The notes beneath the pieces were generated by a model, which was given only the letters and a program-made list of their open reading frames with translations, was not told the origin of the DNA and made no database searches. Positions 45,341-57,060 of a DNA stretch of 64,000 nucleotides are shown here, piece after piece. The first letter of the stretch is position 1; every line of letters starts with the position of its first letter. A program made the position numbers and the translations under genes. Location of the stretch: NCBI GenBank assembly GCA_022494885.1, contig JAGVSM010003551.1:248001-312000 (forward strand). The letters are read 5' to 3'. The stretch comes from Micrasema longulum (taxonomy: Eukaryota > Arthropoda > Insecta > Trichoptera > Brachycentridae).

Positions 45341-47320
45341 CGAGCCGCTCTCGAGTCTACTTCCTTACCTTACGAATTTCAAAACATTTAAAACGTGGTT
45401 AAAAAATCCATTGGTTTATTTACATAAATGTCCATAAAACTAATACATAGTATTCTTGATGTTTCGTTTTGAAAAAATAACATAAAAAGTAATCTATTTG
45501 TCGCCGGCGAATGTTCTGTAAGTTTCGCTTGAATACAGTCTGCCTAATTGCCCCGTGACGAGGCGGAGTAATGTTGTCTGTGTTTCCAAATAATTGGCCT
45601 AGCATTTGGATTGCACCGCCCGACTGCAGCTCAAATTAACGTCACATAACAATGACATGTTGATTTCTTGTGAACACACTTTGGAATTGTTTTGTTCGTT
45701 TGCAAGTCTAAAAGAGAACTCAAAGTTTCAAAAAATTTAATGATGTTCGATGTATAACGCAAGTTACAATCTGCAAAAAGATATCTTTATAATTTTATAC
45801 TAACGTAATAACTGAGAAATGTTTGTGACCAATCGCCGTTAACTGGTTTAAAATTGCATTTTTTTCAGTAACCTTTCAATAAACTTAGTTAATTATCTTT
45901 TTTTTAAGGTAATGAACTGTATTTTTGACAATTGAATTATACCCACGTAAAAGGGTTCACGAGATTTTTTAAATTTTTATAGTAATTCAACAAAAACTTT
46001 TCGGCAAAGCTCTATTAAGCATTTTTTTTTATAAAACAATGTTTATATCACAAAATTTAAAGATTTTCAATTGTGCCTTGTTGCTATATCGCTCCTTTAG
46101 GACAAAAACGACTCAATTAAAAAAAACATTTTTTGGGAAACTGCAAAAGAAGAATATAAAATGTGACACTTTCGTATTCTTTCGTTGATTGTTTCATATT
46201 TTTTTAAATAAGCACCAAATTTTGTGTCAAAAATTATATTGACAGCATTTAGCTTTAAATTTATGAAAAAAATGTAATAAAAATAAATTATTATAAGTTT
46301 TAACAAGACATTTTTTTTATGAGTCATTTTTAGATTGAAAAGAAACCAACAAACAAATGCACTTTGATTAATACGAAAATGACATTATTTTTATTATGTC
46401 TGATCAGTTCACCAAACACATATTTTTATTTATTCACGAAATGACATAAACTTAAATAAGTCACTTAGATTATCGGTAAGTCAAAACGAAACAATCACAA
46501 AGCTAAATTGGTCGTTTTAGTATTAAAAAAAAAGTAAAGTTACCATTTGTATCGGAATAAAATCGACTCAACCGACTTTCGGTTACTATTTGTTTGTCTG
46601 CGTTGCGTCCTTCACACAACAATACAAACACAACACTCAAAGCGTCGCTTTCGTACCGACACGGAACCTAAATGTTCATAGTAAGAAAGAGACCGAGGTA
46701 ACGGTTTTGTCCTATTCCCACCTGAATGTTATATTTTTTTAAAATGCGAAAAGATGGATAATGTTTACTGAAGTCGTTTCATGATCTTAATTAATTTTCG
46801 GTTTTTTTTTAGTTAAGTCGTTTTCGTTTTTAAAGTGCCAAATACATAATTTTTTTTGTGGTTTTAAGTGTATTTCGTAGTTTTTTGACACAAGCTAAAA
46901 TTATTTATAAAATGGTACAAAGTAAATCCTATTAGGGAACGACTAATCTTCACTTATGTTTTTATTTAGTTTCGTAATACTCCTACGTACCCTTAGAGTA
47001 TATACTCTAAGTACGTACCACATAAAGATACAAATGAATTATAAACAGCTTTCAAGAAAAAATTCAAAGAAAATGCTCGACCTACCCAGACTGACGATTA
47101 CGCTAAAGTACCAAAGTAAACTGAACATCACTACAGAAAAGAGTAAAAAATGACATCTTTTAAATATTAATTTGTAAAAACAAAGAGCGCTTAACGCATG
47201 AGCATTACTGGGTGTGGCAGATTACATTTGACATAACCATAAACAAACATAACAATTGAACAATTATCATCCTATGAACATTATAATTATTAAATGTTAT
47301 TAAATATTTGTATATAACTT
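45341..47320. other. Unassigned sequence
   Basis: A GC-richer patch at 45.50-45.63 kb contains a 61-codon minus frame with no recognised domain. 46.56-46.70 kb is also less AT-rich. No repeat shared in the window was seen. Confidence 0.35.
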
Positions 47321-47325
47321 TTCTA

Positions 47326-47370
47326 TGTCTACCGGTTTCGAGACGTACCCGTCTCTTTGTCAGCCCACCA
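47326..47370 (-). ncRNA. Decayed hammerhead-like motif
   Basis: On the minus strand: CTGACAA (47363-47357), a perfect 5-bp stem II GAGAC...GTCTC with GGGTAC loop (47355-47340), GAAA (47339-47336), self-complementary CCGG (47335-47332), then U and A before 'gacatag'. The core box reads CTGACAA where CTGANGA is needed, a change consistent with CpG decay of CGA to CAA. No stem I can be paired, so it should be inactive. Confidence 0.45.
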
Positions 47371-47375
47371 ATTAA

Positions 47376-48100
47376 ACCAACATGCAAGCCAACCAATAAG
47401 CTTATGCACTGATTAGGACAAACATGCACTGTTTTAATTATGAAAAGAATATATTTTGTTTGAGAAATAGTTAAAAAAAGGTAGAGAAGATGGAGGAAGG
47501 GGGTTAGCTTAATAGGTTTAATAGGGTGACTATTACAGTAGAACATCGTATAAAGGACTTTATTGAAAAGTTGTTTGATTATTGATAAAAGAAATATTAT
47601 TTTTTAAAGCTTTCCTAATGTAAAATATTTCCATATTCATTATTTTTAAGAATTTATTATTTGTATTTTAAATTTCAACTCCTGTATATTTATTTAAATC
47701 ATGATTAAAATTGATTTACGAACACAAAAGTTGGTAAGTAGTTATACAAATTATTAAATAATAAAGTAGACTCTTTTAACTCTCTCTCCAAAATTAATCT
47801 TAGTCCCCTTTCGCGTGACAAGAAAGAGGTATTTATTCCATCTGCCAGTCAATAGCACAACACTCTTTCCTCTATCGTTCTTGCTCTGACTATAATGCTT
47901 TTTTCATCTGTTGATATATTTAACAAGCCCCTTAATTTATTTAAAAATAAATTAAGACTGATTCTTTCTGTCTGCGATACGATCCCACTTGCTATTTAAT
48001 GATGCTCACACCAGAACACTTACTCCCTTTTGTTGTAACACAATTTATTACGTATAATTTTTATTTAGAAACTTCGCTGGTTTGTCTTTAAACCGTATTT
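47376..48100. other. Unassigned AT-rich sequence
   Basis: No gene recognised. Confidence 0.35.
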
Positions 48101-48104
48101 TTAT

Positions 48105-48250
48105 AATGTTATGGACTGGTACATGGAGCGTAAGAAACTAATCATCTTTCTTTCATGTCACAAAACATTTCAAGATAAGATGTGGTCGGCATATCAATGC
48201 AGTGCCCTATTCACCATTAGGTGCCTAAGAGGAATAATGATGAGGAATAA
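48105..48250 (+). repeat. SINE2 body and tail
   Basis: 'atggactggtacatggagcg' and 'taagaaactaatcatctttc' are the body. 'atcaatgcagtgccctattc' and 'accattaggtgcctaagagg' then lead into a degenerate AATGATGA tail that expands to ~48270. The head is absent. Confidence 0.72.
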
Positions 48251-48270
48251 TGAAGAGGAATAATGATGAA

Positions 48271-49560
48271 AAAGCCATTTCAAAAAAGCCTTTTAAAATT
48301 CTATTTCAACATCATCATTTCTATAATTTATTGGCTATCCTTCGAGTATCGTCACATCATTTTTTATCAAATGGCGTTTTGATGGTAATAAAATCCGAAT
48401 ACAATGTGTTATTATCCTCGGAGTCCTTCGATCCTTTGAGACGTCGTTTTCGTCCACCTTTCATAATGAACTGATGGGCCAATTCTGAGGCGTCTTCACA
48501 AATCCTCCATCTTTCTATGAAGACTTACCTGAGGAAGGTCGCAGCTAACAAAGGGATACTTAAATGTGACCCTTCGTGCGGTGAATAAGCTCCTCAGACG
48601 TGGGTTGACATACATTAAAATGGCCGAGCTCTCTATTAAAGGTTTTATCCATATAAAATAATGTTTTGCCATTGTCAAAACACACGAACTTGCAAAAAAC
48701 TGAAACAGAAATTTCTTGTTGGAAGTTTATTGTATCTAATAATTTAAATATTTTAATAAATGACACTTTGATACTTAATTTCGTATATTTTGATTGACTT
48801 ATAACCAGTTTCATTACTCTCACAACATCGTCATACAAGTATGGTTTTAAGAAATGTAAATAAATATTTTAATAAAATTTATATTTGACCTACTAATTTT
48901 GTGATTTTCCTTTTAAAATAATAGATAAATATTAACTACATATTTGTGATTTTAAACAAAGTTAAATTTAAAAAAAAAATGTATGTACAACTTTGTTTTT
49001 AAGTAACACAAGTTTCTATCGGAATTCTATATAATTTCAATATTGATTACTAGATTATTTCAATTGATTCATTTGGAACTAATGAGTCAAGTTTTTTTTT
49101 TCAAGTTGTTCTCTTAAAGATGGGAAATGTAAAGTGAAATGGATATGATCATTCAAACTAGACAGAAGTGGACTAAATAACTTTTTTATTCAATTATTTT
49201 AATATTCACATGTGACGATTTATGTTTTTTATAGTATTTCGTTGAGGTGCTATAAAGAAAATTCGGGTACTATTAAAAAAACTAACCTTATTTTGTAGAA
49301 AAAACCTTTTATCATCTAACATGACAAGAAAGTTTTAAATAACATAATTAAAATAAATAAAAAAACACAAAAAAACGAAGTGGTAGCAAAATTTCAAGTT
49401 CCAAATTTTTAAGCATGTAAATAATTTGTTTATAATTTTATCTACTCGCTTACTCGTGTGTTAACTAGTATAGCAATACTTATATTTTTATTTTTTACTT
49501 ACTAGGTACATTGAATTATTTAAATTTTTATGTAAATCATATCATCTTTATATTATTATT
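48271..49560. other. Unassigned AT-rich sequence
   Basis: The frames at 48496-48838 (minus) have no recognised domain. Confidence 0.35.
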
Positions 49561-49565
49561 CATCT

Positions 49566-49650
49566 CGCAATAAGGTGATTGGCGCGTTCGCTTATGAAAC
49601 TTGAGGTTTTGGTTCGATTTCAAGCAGGGTGGACGTGAAATATTGTGTGT
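49566..49650 (+). repeat. SINE2 tRNA-like head fragment
   Basis: 'aaggtgattggcgcgttcgc' and 'ttgaggttttggttcgattt' are the A-box and B-box regions, ending at 'gtgaaatattgtgtgtaatgg'. Confidence 0.65.
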
Positions 49651-50283
49651 AATGGTGGTAAATCACAACAATGTTTTACTACATTTTAATGGTTGTCCCA
49701 AAATTCAAGCAATTCATAATGATCACTGTATAGGGTTATGTGTAAAAAAGCATATAAGATAAATGCCTTCCGTTTTTTAGCACATGCGCACTCTTTTCTC
49801 GGCATTTTCGATGACTGTTTTGCATAAATGTGGCTGAATTTTATTGGTACAGCGATCAATTTCCTCCGACTAAATGACACATGGCACCGTCTTATTGAAA
49901 CTACACATTGTCTACATTTATTTCTAAAAGCAATTTCGGCAATAAAATACTGTTTTCTCGTGCTACGAGAGTGATTCAGGATAGCATCTCTGGGTATTCT
50001 AAATTTTATTAGTGATAATAGTTCTGCAGATTGGTGTTTAAATGAAGTGCGCCTTTATTGCCATGCCCACTGAAAAGGTGAGCCGATAATATTGTCTCCA
50101 TTGTAGGCTATTGGTGGATAGAAAAAGCCCAACAAAGAGAGAATTAGAAAAAAATAAAACAGGCCTACATTTTATCCATCAGTGATGGTTGAAGATAAGA
50201 AAAAACAAAAACGCACGGCGATGATAATGTGCGAAAAAACCAACAGATTCAAAATTTTAATAATAACAGACAGATATAAGACA

Positions 50284-50350
50284 AGCACCGTGGTGTAGAT
50301 GGTTAAACGACCAACTGTGAAACTGGCATCACGGGATCGATTCCGATATT
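50284..50350 (+). repeat. tRNA-like SINE head (family uncertain)
   Basis: 'caccgtggtgtagatggtta' followed by 'cacgggatcgattccg' has A- and B-box spacing of a tRNA-derived SINE. The downstream sequence fits neither SINE1 nor SINE2 clearly. Confidence 0.55.
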
Positions 50351-50478
50351 TTCTTAATTAGTCTGGATGTCGTAGTGTATTTTCATAACCTCCTTCCAAA
50401 TCTCATATTTCCCATCTGCTGAAAAGCTTCTTAAATAAAGACTGTGCGGGTCATTCTTTTTTGAAAAATCTAATTCCA

Positions 50479-50551
50479 TGATCTAACGAAAGCGATGATA
50501 CTGGTAACTGGTAATTCTAAATTTGTGAATTTAAGTATGGCTCGTCTGTAA
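50479..50551 (+). repeat. Degenerate relative of the 21.6-21.8 kb foldback arm
   Basis: 'cgaaagcgatgatactggta', 'ttctaaatttgtgaatttaa' and 'gtatggctcgtctg' follow the same order as 21726-21786 ('cgaaagcgatgaaaccggtc', 'ttccaaatttgtggattaaa', 'gtatcactcgtg'). It is a single arm, diverged. Confidence 0.65.
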
Positions 50552-51580
50552 TTTTTATAAAAAAATCAAATAAACTATGCAAAACTCTGTTAATATTTAT
50601 ATTAGTAGATAATATAAGGATTTTAAGGGGCTAAAATAAGTAAAGTTTAATTCCCTAGTCCAATAGTAATATCGAACAGGAAGTGGGCGGCGCAGGGGAG
50701 GAAAGGCGAAGGATGGGTAGGCATAACGGATAAACTAGGTTTACTCGAGATTAACCTTTCTCTATGGACGATGGTTTTATCGGATTCAAAGTTTGCTCTA
50801 GTGATTTAGCTGTTTCAGTACCTGTTTAAATAACCATATCAGAGAGAAAAGGTAAGTCGAGGGAAATGTTGCGGCTCGGTGTCATTTTGTCATCTCAAAA
50901 TAAAATGGCGAATCCCACCCCTAATATTATATCTACTTATGTTCGCTTATGAGGATATGCGGTGTCAGAGAAATTTGATGAATATGTAAATAAATACAGT
51001 TTTTCTGTCACTCCCTGGCAAACGCTTCCCCAAAATTATGCGAAAAAGACGCCTGCTCGTCGGACTGATTATGCCTCACTAAAATCAACAAAAAAGTTTT
51101 TAGCATCTCAAAAATGAAATCATTTTGTTTTTTTTTAGAAAGATCATAGGAAAGAAATTTTTGTGTCGGTGTTTTTCTGTTTTTCAAAATTATTTATTAT
51201 ATTTGCATATTTGCATAGTACATCCGAAAACTAGGCTTTTTTTGGGTATTTGTGTGGTCCAAGCAAGAAGAAACAATTTTTCGAAAAAAATAGAGATAGA
51301 AACATGCTAATGGTAAAAATCTATATTGTGTAAAAAAAATAATTACTCTAGTGCTATTATTCAGGGAGAAAATACGGAAATACTTATGTCTGAAGAAAAA
51401 TCAGACCGTATTTCCTCTTCAGCATTAAAATAAAAAAATCTGAAACGATAAGCTTAGGTCTTTTAGTGATTTTAAACTACCGGGTATCCAACGGCAGATT
51501 TCGAACTTTAAAAATATGTGTATATTAATGGACACTTCATTCAAATGACTTTTCATTTTATTTTATATACCCGAATGTGG
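50552..51580. other. Unassigned sequence
   Basis: No gene recognised. Confidence 0.35.
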
Positions 51581-51584
51581 ATTT

Positions 51585-51870
51585 TTTCACATGACAAAGT
51601 TTTCTAAATGCCGACCTTTAAGATAATAAACACTTTTCCAATCTCTGGGGCATATTTTTAAAAACGCTTTGGCATAGATTGTTCGAAATCCTCCTGACCT
51701 CGGTCCGTATATTTTCTTTCAGTTCCACGGCGATGTCAGGTTAGTTTTGGTAAACAATGCTCTTGAAATAGCTCCACAAAAATAGTAAAATAGATTGAGA
51801 TCAGGCAATCGTGCTGTCCAGGAGACATCACCAAACCGAGAAATCACTTTTCTTGTAAATAAATCTCATA
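51585..51870 (-). pseudogene. Mariner-like transposase, C-terminal catalytic part
   Basis: The minus strand reads 'TRKVISRFGDVSWTARLPDL' then 'NLFYYF', matching the Tc1/mariner block '..(R)(V)ISR.GD..WP.RSPDL(T/N)P.D(F/Y)FLWG'; the Asp in PDL is a catalytic position. A one-base shift follows, then 'AISRALFTKT' and, after a stop, 'RTIYAKAFLKICPRDWKSVY' and 'GRHLENFVM'. These mirror the family's final '..(M)..F..RL..C....GGH(L)..(V)' helix. With the N-terminal piece at 53.24-53.51 kb on the same strand it probably forms one broken gene. Confidence 0.7.
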
Positions 51871-52210
51871 GAAAAAAAGTTTTTGAAAAAAAACTGTTAA
51901 TCACTTCACAATCTCTCTAAGAATTTACCGTCATCTCTTGACTACGATAATGTATGATTTTTTTAAAAAATATGGGTATATATTACAAAAACAAAAGATG
52001 AAAACGTGCATCATCACTTTGAAAGATGTTGCTCAGTCGTGTTTTCGTAGAAAAATTCTTCAACTTTCTTTCAGTAAAAGTTTTTCTTATAATATAATAA
52101 ATCAAACATTGATTTAAGTCTACCGAATACTTTGTTTTACTTTTACAAATATTTAAACAAAAACTTTTGGACAATGTTTATACCTTGTTAGGGCTATTTA
52201 AACGAACGTG

Positions 52211-52850
52211 AAGATAAGTTTGATTAAAAGGAATGAAGGAGATCTAAAAAGACTCCAAATGATACAAAACAAAGCGATGAGGATAATATTAAGATGTGGG
52301 AGACGAACAAATGTTAAGAAAATGATTCAACTTCTAGATATCATGAAATTGATCAAAGAATCAAATTCAATGTTGCCAATGAAATAAACAAAATTATTAA
52401 AGGAATAGTTCCGAGATATTTTCAAAATAAACTAAAAAATAATGAGTTCTTTCATAACTATGCAACAAGAGGATCTAAAATATAAGACTGGAAAAGAAAT
52501 CAAAAGCAATGTCCCAGAACTGCCGCATGTACAAGGGAATAAACTATTTGAAGAAATGCCAGAAAGCATAAAAAATGAAATTAATGTAAATATATTTAAA
52601 ATTAAATGTAAAAAGTATATATGTGAAAAATATTAGGTAGTAAATAGTGTAAATAGTGTAAATAGTGAATATAATTTATGAAAATGTACATATGAAACAG
52701 TTAATATTATAAATTAGGATACTAAGTGTATAATAGTGATAAATAATGTTAGAATAAGTATAGATGTAAATATTGTGTTGTAAATATATATTAGACTATG
52801 TAAATACAAAGAACTAAATAAATAAATAATAAAAAAAAAAAAATGTCCTT
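52211..52850 (+). pseudogene. Jockey-like LINE: RT C-terminal region and 3' end
   Basis: From ~52225 the plus strand reads 'RNEGDLKRLQMIQNKAMRII' and 'LRCGRRTNVKKMIQLLDIM'. After a shift come 'FNVANEINKIIKGIVPRYFQ' and 'NEFFHNYATRG'. After another, the frame 52442-52636 includes 'GNKLFEEMPESIKNEIN' and ends 'FKIKCKKYICEKY'. This is the full C-terminal architecture of a common arthropod Jockey-like RT: LQ..QNKAMR.IL, then (V)P.Y, then (H).Y.TR, then G...(F)(N).(L)P..IK, then FK...K.Y. The 3' end has three GTGTAAATA repeats and an (AAATA)n poly-A tail at 52815-52845. The palm is missing. Confidence 0.85.
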
Positions 52851-53238
52851 ACATAGTTATATAATTCAAGGTACTGAAGTAAAAAATAAAAATAATATTT
52901 TTAACTATGGGATGTACATTAATCATAATTGTGGGAAAAACCAATAGTTAAGTGTTTAATAGGTAATGTGTTGAGACCACCACGTGCTTTAAGTATAAAA
53001 TTTTGTTTTATGTGGAAGAACTAGCGCTGTACTATATAGCCATTTAACTGTGATAAAAAAAAAAAACTATATTAAAAAGAAAGTGTTTAGTGGACTCTAG
53101 TCGGTGTTTGATTTCTTATATTATAAGTTTTAATATGGAGTTCAACAAAATAAACACCAAATCAATCAATAAATTTTTCTTGTTTAATAGTTATTTTGGT
53201 TCAATTTTTCTATTCTGAATAATTTCATTAAATGTTGA

Positions 53239-53508
53239 TTAAGCGAATCCTAAAACCAGCGAGCGCCTTGTTAGAGACTTCTGAAGACTTTCCCACTTGT
53301 AATCACTCACACTCTGGATGCTTTTATCGATTGCTGTCTCCAAAACTCTAAATCTGGTTACCCAATTACGAATTAAATTGGCTGAAAGCGGTTCACTTGT
53401 TTGGTGAATATTGTAACTATTACAGAACTTACGCCTAGCCGCAGTAAGCAAAAAATTGCTTGTAAGTACGCCTCGAAAATGAATGCACGCATCTCTTCCT
53501 ACCAACAA
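53239..53508 (-). pseudogene. Mariner-like transposase, N-terminal HTH part
   Basis: The 89-codon frame carries 'LTAARRKFCNSYNIHQTSEP', 'LSANLIRNWVTRFRVLETAI' and 'LTRRSLVLGF'. This is the N-terminal helix-turn-helix layout of a Tc1/mariner-group transposase common in insects ('(T)..RRKF...(F).(I)....P(S)(A)..I..WV..F...(G)....' followed by a second HTH). It would bind the element's terminal repeats. The catalytic part is missing here but a matching C-terminal part lies 1.4 kb downstream on the same strand, beyond a LINE. Confidence 0.65.
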
Positions 53509-54400
53509 TCTGTGTAAAATAAAAACTCCGCAGTACCTGCAAGTTCAACGTCCCACCTCACTCCTCTCTCTCTCTACTTGTATTCAAAAGTATATCATTG
53601 GCAGGAAACAAATTCCCACGCAGATGCGGGGCAAAAAAAAGTAGGAGCAAAGCCCTAGCGCGTCTACGATATAGTGGACTGTATTTCAAATTTAATATAT
53701 ATAAGTGAATAAATATCCTCAATATGCGGTATGCAATGTCAATCAGTCACAACCCCAACAAATGAAATAGATCAGGAATGGAAACCACAAACCAGGTTCG
53801 TTCTTGATGGAATTGCGGTAGTCCGACTGGTCAACTGTGAGCGGCTCCAACACAAGGACAGGCGCCCGATCTGGAGCTGAAAACTGGTGGTTGGTGGAAA
53901 CAAAGTCTATGATGCGGCATACGTTCAACATAATAAATACGACACGAGGTCTTGCTTTGGCGGATTATCAAAAGGGTGGGAAGTGAACAGTTGTTGTGGG
54001 TAAAAAGAATGTTGAATAGTGACAATAATCGACAAATGCACACCCACATAATTCCCAACCAATCTTGTTTCTAACATTTTTTATATCTTATTTCCCGTGG
54101 GGCTGATGTTTCTCATTTAGTGCCCTATATAAGTATTAAAAAAAAACAATGCACAATGACACAACGTACATCACAGGTTTGCTAGAGCTGGCTGTTTTCT
54201 GCGAATTGTACATCTTAGGTTGTGTGATCAGCTAGACATAAAAACTGGTCAAACACATATTTTAATTATTTTTTGTATCATAAACTATCTTGTCATTAGT
54301 TATAATTTGTCATTAGTTATAATTTGTTAAAGTAAAAAATATTCCTAAAATTTATCAGCTGTGTAGATTTGATTATTTAAAAAAAATGTTTCATCTTTTG
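53509..54400. other. Unassigned sequence
   Basis: The minus frames at 53743-53931 and 53831-54058 overlap in different phases and show no domain. I could not identify the transposon's terminal inverted repeat here. Confidence 0.35.
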
Positions 54401-54404
54401 GAAG

Positions 54405-54470
54405 ATAATGTTAGTTGTGCATTGGCGGGCTTATTGCCAAATGGCAATTTCTTCCCATGAACCAATTTTA
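54405..54470 (-). repeat. LINE 3' UTR block, antisense
   Basis: 'cattggcgggcttattgcca' followed by 'aatggcaatttcttccc' matches 27735-27773. It is the same LINE 3' UTR family in the same orientation. Confidence 0.65.
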
Positions 54471-55860
54471 ATAATTTAATGAACAAAACATATAAAAGAA
54501 AATTCAAATAAAAAAGCTAAAGATGTATAAAAATGGAAATAACTGTATTAGTATACAAATGACCTTCAATCAATACTACAACTCAATTAGAAAAAGAAAA
54601 TTAGAGGGTAGAGGAAAGGAGGAGAGATTAAGGTAGAGAAAGGAGATGTATCTTCTAAAAACAGATACTGTAGTAGCATCTTTGATGGAGGATGGGAGAT
54701 GATTGCACGGTCGAGTCGCATGGACACTTTATGAGTTAGAGAAGAAAAAGGAATTGTAGATGGATATTAAGAGACTGCTTTGAGAATTAGACCGAAGATA
54801 ATTCACTCTTTTTATATAAGTATTTTGATCTCAGTTTTACTTTGTGGCTGGCTGCTTTTTGCATTATTACGTTCAATTGATATCTGTGTTGTGGTGTATA
54901 TACTTTTATAAAGTGTTTAACTCTTGAAAGGCTGTGCTAAAAAAATCATTTAAAAACGGTGCCGTAACGCTCTATTACATGCAAATGAACAAATGTTCTG
55001 GAGTTGAGTAATTTGAAAAAAAAACGTGGAGACACACTGTTTGATAATTATTTTTCCATCATTTGGATAAATAATTATACTACGAGTATTTAAACCTGTT
55101 AAAGCGCAATTGTGTAAAGTTAAACAAATTTATTGTAAAATTTTATATTTCAAATAACTTTGTGGTTATTTATTTTAATAATAAATAATAATAAATTAAA
55201 ATGAAAAACTTTGTTTTTAACCGATTATTTTTTATTTATTCTACCGACCGCGACCAGTATTAAAGCTATACAAGAATCTTCATCGAGGTATATTTGACTA
55301 ATTAATTATATCATATTTTATTTTATCAATGTTTAAATTATATTATACTGCGTATGGAGCTGATAAAGTTATTGTTATATTAGAAACACTATCATTTATT
55401 TAATTATATTTCGCACAGCAAAAATGAATATGTTTTATCTTAAAATCCTGAACATTTATCCAAATTTTACTTTCCAAATCATGTGTGAAAATGTTCATTT
55501 AAAGATTGCGAAAAACACGACTTTATAATTTTTTTAATAAGGGTAATATATTAAGCATTGTATTTTATGTGGACTCGTGTTACATCATAGCCACACAAAA
55601 GTTAAAAACTAACTTCATTTGCTTCACACATGTTTTCGTTATTCCTACTGGAATTGATATTTTTATTATATTTATACACAGCTCTATGCTTGAGAATTCT
55701 GTGATTTTGGTTTTTTACGAAATGGCAGCCGTAATTAAACTTTATTTATATGTGCGTGCATTGTGCATTAATGACGTGGTTGACCATCATCTCCCTCTTC
55801 GCAATGAATGATCAGTTGGACACAGAATTGTGAAAATAAATACAGCTCAGTTCAACCATA
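54471..55860. other. Unassigned AT-rich sequence
   Basis: The 101-codon plus frame at 55506-55811 is the longest here but has no recognised domain and AT-driven composition. Confidence 0.35.
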
Positions 55861-55864
55861 TGTT

Positions 55865-56040
55865 ACGTGCATATAAGGTGATCAGTTTTATGGTTCAGAT
55901 GCCAGTCCAGAAACAATGAAATATTAAAGTTCTAAAAATCATTTAAATCAATATTTTACCTTAACCCTGGCAGGGATCGAACCCAGAACCTCAAATAGTA
56001 GGCGAACGCATCAACCACTACACAAATAGGGGGATTCATC
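55865..56040 (-). repeat. SINE2 head and 5' body, antisense
   Basis: The plus strand shows 'gatgccagtccagaaacaat' (reversed body), then 'ggcagggatcgaacccagaa' and 'cctcaaatagtaggcgaacg' (reversed B-box region and head), ending in 'catcaaccactacac'. This copy best defines the head. The 3' tail is missing. Confidence 0.78.
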
Positions 56041-56099
56041 ATTGTTCGATTTTTTTTTCAGGATTTTTACCTGAGAGCAGTTAATCAAAAACACTCGTC

Positions 56100-56335
56100 C
56101 AGGGTTCTGGTTCTGGAACCTCAAGCATGGTTGTCAAACGCGCCAGGGTCCCAGGGTCAATTTCTGGCAAAGTCAAGACAAAATACTTATTTCAAAGGTG
56201 GTTTAATACAGTATTTCACTTTTCCTGAACTAGCACCTGAGGCGTAAGACTGATCTGTAGACTTTTTTATAACACACAATCAAGTTACAAAGTAGGTATT
56301 TTTTCAATGCAGTGCCCTATGCACCATTATAATGA
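56100..56335 (+). repeat. SINE2 near full length, sense
   Basis: A decayed head ('aacgcgccagggtcccaggg' then 'tcaatttctggc') is followed by 'tttcctgaactagcacctga', 'ggcgtaagactgatctg' and 'caatgcagtgccctatgcac', 'cattataatga'. It lies back to back with the antisense copy at 55.87-56.04 kb. Confidence 0.75.
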
Positions 56336-56804
56336 CTATAAATACTTTTCGTTGATAGTTTTGAAAATACAGGTAACATTGATTTATATTTTTTTATATT
56401 TGGAGAACTAAATTTGTGGTTATTCATTTTAATAAAATAAATAAGAACAAATTTATTTTAACCACTTATTTTGAAACCAGTGAGTGAAAAAAAACTAAAA
56501 ACTAATGGTTAAAAGAAAAGTTGTTTTACTCATTTTATTAAAATGAATAACAACAAATTTAGTGCTTCAAATATTTTTATAAAATGGTAAAATATTTTTT
56601 TTTTTCAATTTTCCCACGAACAGCAAATGAATATTTCAAAAGTAAATAAAAACATAATTTCATTAGTCCTGTCATGAGCTGGCTTTATCATTATTATAAC
56701 ATTCGATACGTTAAATATTTATACTATTTTGATTATTTTTTCAACCTTATAAACAGAAATAATATCAATGTTAACTCCCAAATCCTTCATCATATTTATA
56801 TCAG

Positions 56805-57060
56805 CATCATCATTATTCTCTTTCCGCACCTAAAGGTGCACAGGGCACTTCTTTGGTATACCAATAGCAGTGCATCTTGATATTTTTTGTTACATGAAGG
56901 TAAGATGTTCAGTCGTACGCTTCGGGTACCAGTCCAGGGCATTGAAATATTTTATTGTGAAAACATATTTGTTGACAATATTTTATGTCAACCATATCGT
57001 GAATCTAACCCGAGACCTCTTGCACGGTAGGAAAACGCGCTGACCACTACATCACAAGGA
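56805..57060 (-). repeat. SINE2, full length reference copy, antisense
   Basis: Reading the minus strand: head with 'ttgtgatgtagtggtcagcg' (A-box region) and 'aagaggtctcgggttagatt' (B-box region); body 'tcaatgccctggactggtac', 'ccgaagcgtacgactgaaca', 'tcttaccttcatg'; tail 'gtgccctgtgcacctttagg' and 'tgcggaaagagaataatgat', then GATG repeats. Total ~255 bp. The 3' end is a TGATGA-type repeat rather than poly-A, which suggests mobilisation by a LINE whose own end carries that repeat. Confidence 0.82.

Noticed and set aside
55506..55811. 101-codon plus-strand frame as a membrane protein
   Set aside because: The hydrophobic composition follows from T-rich sequence, and no family resemblance was found.
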